DNA from: Pseudomonadota bacterium
Lineage (GTDB): Bacteria; Pseudomonadota; Alphaproteobacteria; Azospirillales; Azospirillaceae
DNA: 30,860 nt
Direction of reading: 5' to 3'
Assembly (NCBI GenBank): GCA_023416195.1
Contig: JAEZID010000241.1
Span: 1 to 30,860 of the forward strand
Shown: positions 28,137-30,860 of the stretch, in pieces
How positions within the stretch are numbered: the first letter of the stretch is position 1
How the letters are laid out: every line of letters starts with the position of its first letter
Notes under the pieces: model-generated
Seen by the model: only the letters and a program-made list of their open reading frames with translations
Databases searched by the model: none
Told to the model about the DNA's origin: nothing
Position numbers and translations under genes: made by a program

Positions 28137-28151
28137 CGGAGAGGGTCTAAC

Positions 28152-29036
28152 ATGGCGACACTATCCAGCGTTCCGGTCATCAGTTCCGAAAGCAACCTCT
28201 CGCGTTACCTTCAGGAGATCCGCAAGTTCCCCATGCTTGCGGCCGAGGAAGAGTACATGCTGGCCAAGCGCTGGCAGGAGCATGAGGATTCGGTTGCCGC
28301 GCACAAGCTGGTCACCAGCCACCTGCGGCTCGTGGCGAAGATCGCCATGGGCTATCGCGGCTACGGCCTGCCTCTGTCGGAACTGATCTCCGAAGGCAAC
28401 GTCGGCATGATGCAGGCGGTCAAGCGGTTCGACCCGGACCGCGGCTTTCGGCTGGCGACCTACGCCATGTGGTGGATTCGCGCCGCCATCCAGGAATACA
28501 TCCTGCACAGCTGGTCGCTCGTGAAGATGGGCACCACCGCCGCGCAGAAGAAGCTGTTCTTCAACCTGCGCCGGCTGAAGGGCCAGATGCAGGCCATCGA
28601 GGACGGCGACATGTCGCCGGAGCAGGTGCGCCAAATCGCCACGACGCTGGAAGTGCCGGAGCAGGACGTCATCAACATGAACCGCCGCCTCGGCGCGCCC
28701 GACCATTCGCTGAACGCGCCGCTGCGCGCCGACAGCGAGGGCGAGTGGCAGGACTGGCTGGTGGACGAGACGGCGAACCAGGAAATCTCCCTGGCCGAAA
28801 GCGAGGAGCTGGGCAAGCGCCGCAAGCTTCTGGCCCAGGCCATGGAGCATCTGAACGAGCGCGAGCGCCACATCCTGATCGAACGGCGCCTGCGCGATAA
28901 CCCGACCACGCTGGAAGACCTCTCGCAGAAATACGGCATCAGCCGCGAGCGCGTCCGCCAGATCGAGGTTCGCGCCTTCGAAAAGCTCCAGAAGGCGATC
29001 AAGAATGCTGCGCTTGAGCAGCGTCTGGTGAGCTGA
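28152..29036 (+). CDS. rpoH: RNA polymerase sigma-32 (heat-shock) factor
   Basis: 294 residues. Region 1.2/2 with YLQEIRKFPMLAAEEEYMLAKRW split by the usual spacing, LRLVAKIAMGYRGYGLPLSELISEGNVGMMQAVKRFD-like core, and TYAMWWIRAAIQEYIL. The RpoH box QKKLFFNLR is at 132-140. Region 4 shows LNERERHILIERRL and the helix-turn-helix LEDLSQKYGISRERVRQIE. Directs transcription of chaperone and protease genes. ATG follows GGAGAGGG. A TATAAA sits over the rluD stop but has no clear -35. Confidence 0.97.
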   Translation: MATLSSVPVISSESNLSRYLQEIRKFPMLAAEEEYMLAKRWQEHEDSVAAHKLVTSHLRLVAKIAMGYRGYGLPLSELISEGNVGMMQAVKRFDPDRGFRLATYAMWWIRAAIQEYILHSWSLVKMGTTAAQKKLFFNLRRLKGQMQAIEDGDMSPEQVRQIATTLEVPEQDVINMNRRLGAPDHSLNAPLRADSEGEWQDWLVDETANQEISLAESEELGKRRKLLAQAMEHLNERERHILIERRLRDNPTTLEDLSQKYGISRERVRQIEVRAFEKLQKAIKNAALEQRLVS

Positions 29037-29049
29037 GCACCTCGCAAAC

Positions 29050-29080
29050 GTCCCCTCTCCCCACTGTGGGGAGAGGGGAC
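29050..29080. repeat. 15-bp perfect hairpin after rpoH (second CCCCTCTCCC repeat)
   Basis: GTCCCCTCTCCCCAC (29050-29064) is exactly complementary to 29066-29080. It lies between the convergent rpoH and the following minus-strand gene, and shares its core with 11568-11604. Confidence 0.7.
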
Positions 29081-29090
29081 TTGAGGAGCC

Positions 29091-29594
29091 CTACGCCCCG
29101 GCGGCTTCCTCTTCCGGCTGGAGGCCGCCCGACTCGTCGAAGGTCTCTCCGGCGACGTCCGGTCCCCATTCCTGGACCAGCGCGACCTTCTTCTGCTTCA
29201 GCCCGTCCACGCGCTTTTCCGCGCGCGACACCTCCAGATTCGCGATCACCGGCGGGATGCCGTAATAGAGCGCCCAGCCGATCGCCGCCGCCCCGTACAT
29301 GACCAGCCACGCCACCGGGTCGGAGAAAATCTTCCCCACCGCCGCGATGGTGTGGTGGTGCTTCCACAGGTCGATGGCGAAGGGCATGCAGCCGCAGAAG
29401 TTCAGGCCGCCGACGGTGATCGGGGCCGACTTTTCCGGGTCGCGGTCGACGACGTAGGCGACCATGGTCGGGATCATCCCGACGCCGAACAGGATCGAGG
29501 TCGGCAGCACCACCAGTCCCGCTGGAATGATCAGCAGGATCAGCGTCAGCATGCTGCCTTTTCTTTTCTTCTTTTTCTTGCCGCCCTTGGCCAT
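29091..29594 (-). CDS. Conserved-looking membrane protein with a poly-Lys N-terminus
   Basis: 167 residues, family not recognised. The N-terminus is strongly basic (AKGGKKKKKRKG), followed by hydrophobic segments about 15-48 (LTLILLIIPAGLVVLPTSIL and VGMIPTMVAYVV) and 92-116 (WLVMYGAAAIGWALYYGIPPV). A loop with NFCGCMPF and WKHHHT lies between; these Cys/His could bind metal or a lipid (conjecture). The C-terminal third is charged (EVSRAEKRVDGLKQKK, then an acidic tail). It starts 15 bp after the kinase-like gene, likely one operon. Confidence 0.75.
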   Translation of the reverse strand: MAKGGKKKKKRKGSMLTLILLIIPAGLVVLPTSILFGVGMIPTMVAYVVDRDPEKSAPITVGGLNFCGCMPFAIDLWKHHHTIAAVGKIFSDPVAWLVMYGAAAIGWALYYGIPPVIANLEVSRAEKRVDGLKQKKVALVQEWGPDVAGETFDESGGLQPEEEAAGA

Positions 29595-29609
29595 AGGCTC
29601 ACCGATCCG

Positions 29610-30860
29610 TCAGAAGGCGAAGAAGAGGATGATGCCGGCGACCAGCAGGGTCGACAGCAGGCTCGACGCGATGGCCGCCACCTGCCGCCCGCTCGATTCG
29701 ATGATGGTCTCGCGGTCGCCCATCATCTGGCGCAGCTTGTTGATCTCGGCGTCCGCCTCGCGATAGGCGATCTGGGCCGCCTCGAACTCCAGCTTGTCGC
29801 GGCGCAGCGATTCGGGGTCGTCCACGATCTTCAGCAGCTCGCCCAGCCGGCCATTGTGGGCGGCGGCGTCGGCCTGCTTGCGCACGGCCTCCTGCTGCGG
29901 GCGGCTGTGGAAGCGGCGGAAGGCCGGCTCCAGCAGCGCCACCACCCAGGCCGCGAGGTGCGACAGGCTGTCGGTGCCGGTGCGCGCCTGCACGTCGGAC
30001 AGGATGGTCAGCATGGCGATGACCCGGCGCATCGGCTCGATGCTGGACCCCAGCTGGCTGTACAGCAGCTCTTCCGTGCGCTTGTGGCGGGAGGCCAGGA
30101 AGGAGGCGACGTGGCGGTCGATGGGATCCTTGTGCCGCTCGCCCCCCGCCGCGATCCAGTCGAGCGCGCGCAGCAGCTCCGCCGGCGTGGTCGGCAGCTG
30201 CTTGACGACCAGCGGGCTGATGCAGGGCATGGTCAGGTTCATTTCATACAGAACCCGCTCCACCCCCAGCCCGTGCGCCGTGCGGTCGAGGAAGCCGCGG
30301 ATCTGGTCGAAGCCCTGCACCATCGGCACGAATTCCGGCTTGAAGTCCGACTGGCAGTTCACCCAGAACATGGGCAGCTGGTTGGCCAGAACCTCGGCCA
30401 CTGGCTGGGGCGACTCGCCGCGCATGAAACAGTCGGCCAGCATGGAACCGATGCCGTCGGGCATCATCGCTTTGGCGCGATAGCGGATGGGAGCCGCCGG
30501 GTCGAGCGCCATGCACACGCGCGCCACCAGCCGGTCGGACATGGTGCCGCCCTTGCCGGTGGAGGCCGTCTGTATGGCGCCGGCGACCGCCTCGGCACGC
30601 TGATCGTCGCCCATGGAGCGGCGCAGCCACTTGTCCAGCTCGCCACCCTCGATGACCGAGCTGGCCGCCGCGACGTGCTTGGCGAAGGCGCGGGCCAGTG
30701 TGCGGCAGTGCCAGTACTCCTGCCCCTGGAATTCCAGCGGACGGGCGGCGCGGCGCGGAACCTGCGGCTGCTTCGGGCTGAGGCGCCGGCCGGCGACCCA
30801 GAGGTCGAGGTCCTGCAAGGTCCAGCGCTGCTTGGGATCGTCCACCAGCAGGCCGCGCAC
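29610..30860 (-). CDS. C-terminal part of a protein-kinase-like, tail-anchored protein
   Basis: At least 416 residues; it continues beyond the right edge, so the first Met in the window is not a start. The first visible residues (GLLVDDPKQRWTLQDLDLWV) match the end of a Ser/Thr kinase domain (subdomain XI, LxxDPxxRW). About 350 residues of unrecognised helical sequence follow, with a coiled coil near 350-390 (FEAAQIAYREADAEINKLRQ), and a single C-terminal helix (IASSLLSTLLVAGIILFFAF), suggesting tail anchoring. The kinase catalytic residues are outside the window, so activity cannot be judged. Confidence 0.7.
   Translation of the reverse strand: MRGLLVDDPKQRWTLQDLDLWVAGRRLSPKQPQVPRRAARPLEFQGQEYWHCRTLARAFAKHVAAASSVIEGGELDKWLRRSMGDDQRAEAVAGAIQTASTGKGGTMSDRLVARVCMALDPAAPIRYRAKAMMPDGIGSMLADCFMRGESPQPVAEVLANQLPMFWVNCQSDFKPEFVPMVQGFDQIRGFLDRTAHGLGVERVLYEMNLTMPCISPLVVKQLPTTPAELLRALDWIAAGGERHKDPIDRHVASFLASRHKRTEELLYSQLGSSIEPMRRVIAMLTILSDVQARTGTDSLSHLAAWVVALLEPAFRRFHSRPQQEAVRKQADAAAHNGRLGELLKIVDDPESLRRDKLEFEAAQIAYREADAEINKLRQMMGDRETIIESSGRQVAAIASSLLSTLLVAGIILFFAF

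Overview
The window reads as chromosome of a high-GC alphaproteobacterium of the Rhodospirillales, most likely Azospirillum or a close relative. This rests on an aa3-type cytochrome c oxidase operon in alphaproteobacterial order (coxB-coxA-ctaB-small CoxF-like protein-ctaG-coxC-DUF983-surf1), the thrC/M16 peptidase pair, DUF3422, TldD, RluD next to RpoH, and GC-rich codon use throughout. The species cannot be fixed from sequence reading alone.

Layout. 1-3060 (minus): start of an M16 peptidase, threonine synthase, a palindromic intergenic repeat and a GH5 endoglucanase with no signal peptide. 3061-3466: a gene-free stretch with three stem-loops. 3467-11193 (minus): M32 carboxypeptidase, then the cytochrome c oxidase structural and assembly genes, tightly packed with several 4-bp overlaps. 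11194-11612: a gene-free gap with a candidate plus-strand small RNA. 11613-15171: DUF3422 (minus) divergent from tldD (plus), then a two-ACT-domain protein. 15258-19342: a YjbH-type outer-membrane protein, a small exported protein, a 54-residue DUF1328 membrane protein behind a general-stress-like promoter, and an ECF sigma factor. 19636-20886: a Sel1/SLT lytic transglycosylase whose 5' end looks frameshifted or mis-started. 20948-25231 (minus): an unrecognised two-gene unit, a membrane-anchored protein with curlin-like repeats followed by a 1231-residue exported protein. 25458-28151: tRNA-Glu(CUC), a threonine-aldolase-like enzyme, a small membrane protein and divergent rluD. 28152-30860: rpoH, then two minus-strand genes, a basic-headed membrane protein and the C-terminal part of a protein-kinase-like, tail-anchored protein that runs off the window.

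How the genes work together. The oxidase cluster is the one clear pathway: subunits I-III, haem O synthesis (CtaB), copper insertion (CtaG) and assembly (SURF1). The YjbH/exported protein/DUF1328/ECF sigma stretch looks like envelope and stress functions. The best candidate for something undescribed is the 20948-25231 pair. No mobile element, CRISPR array or phage was seen.
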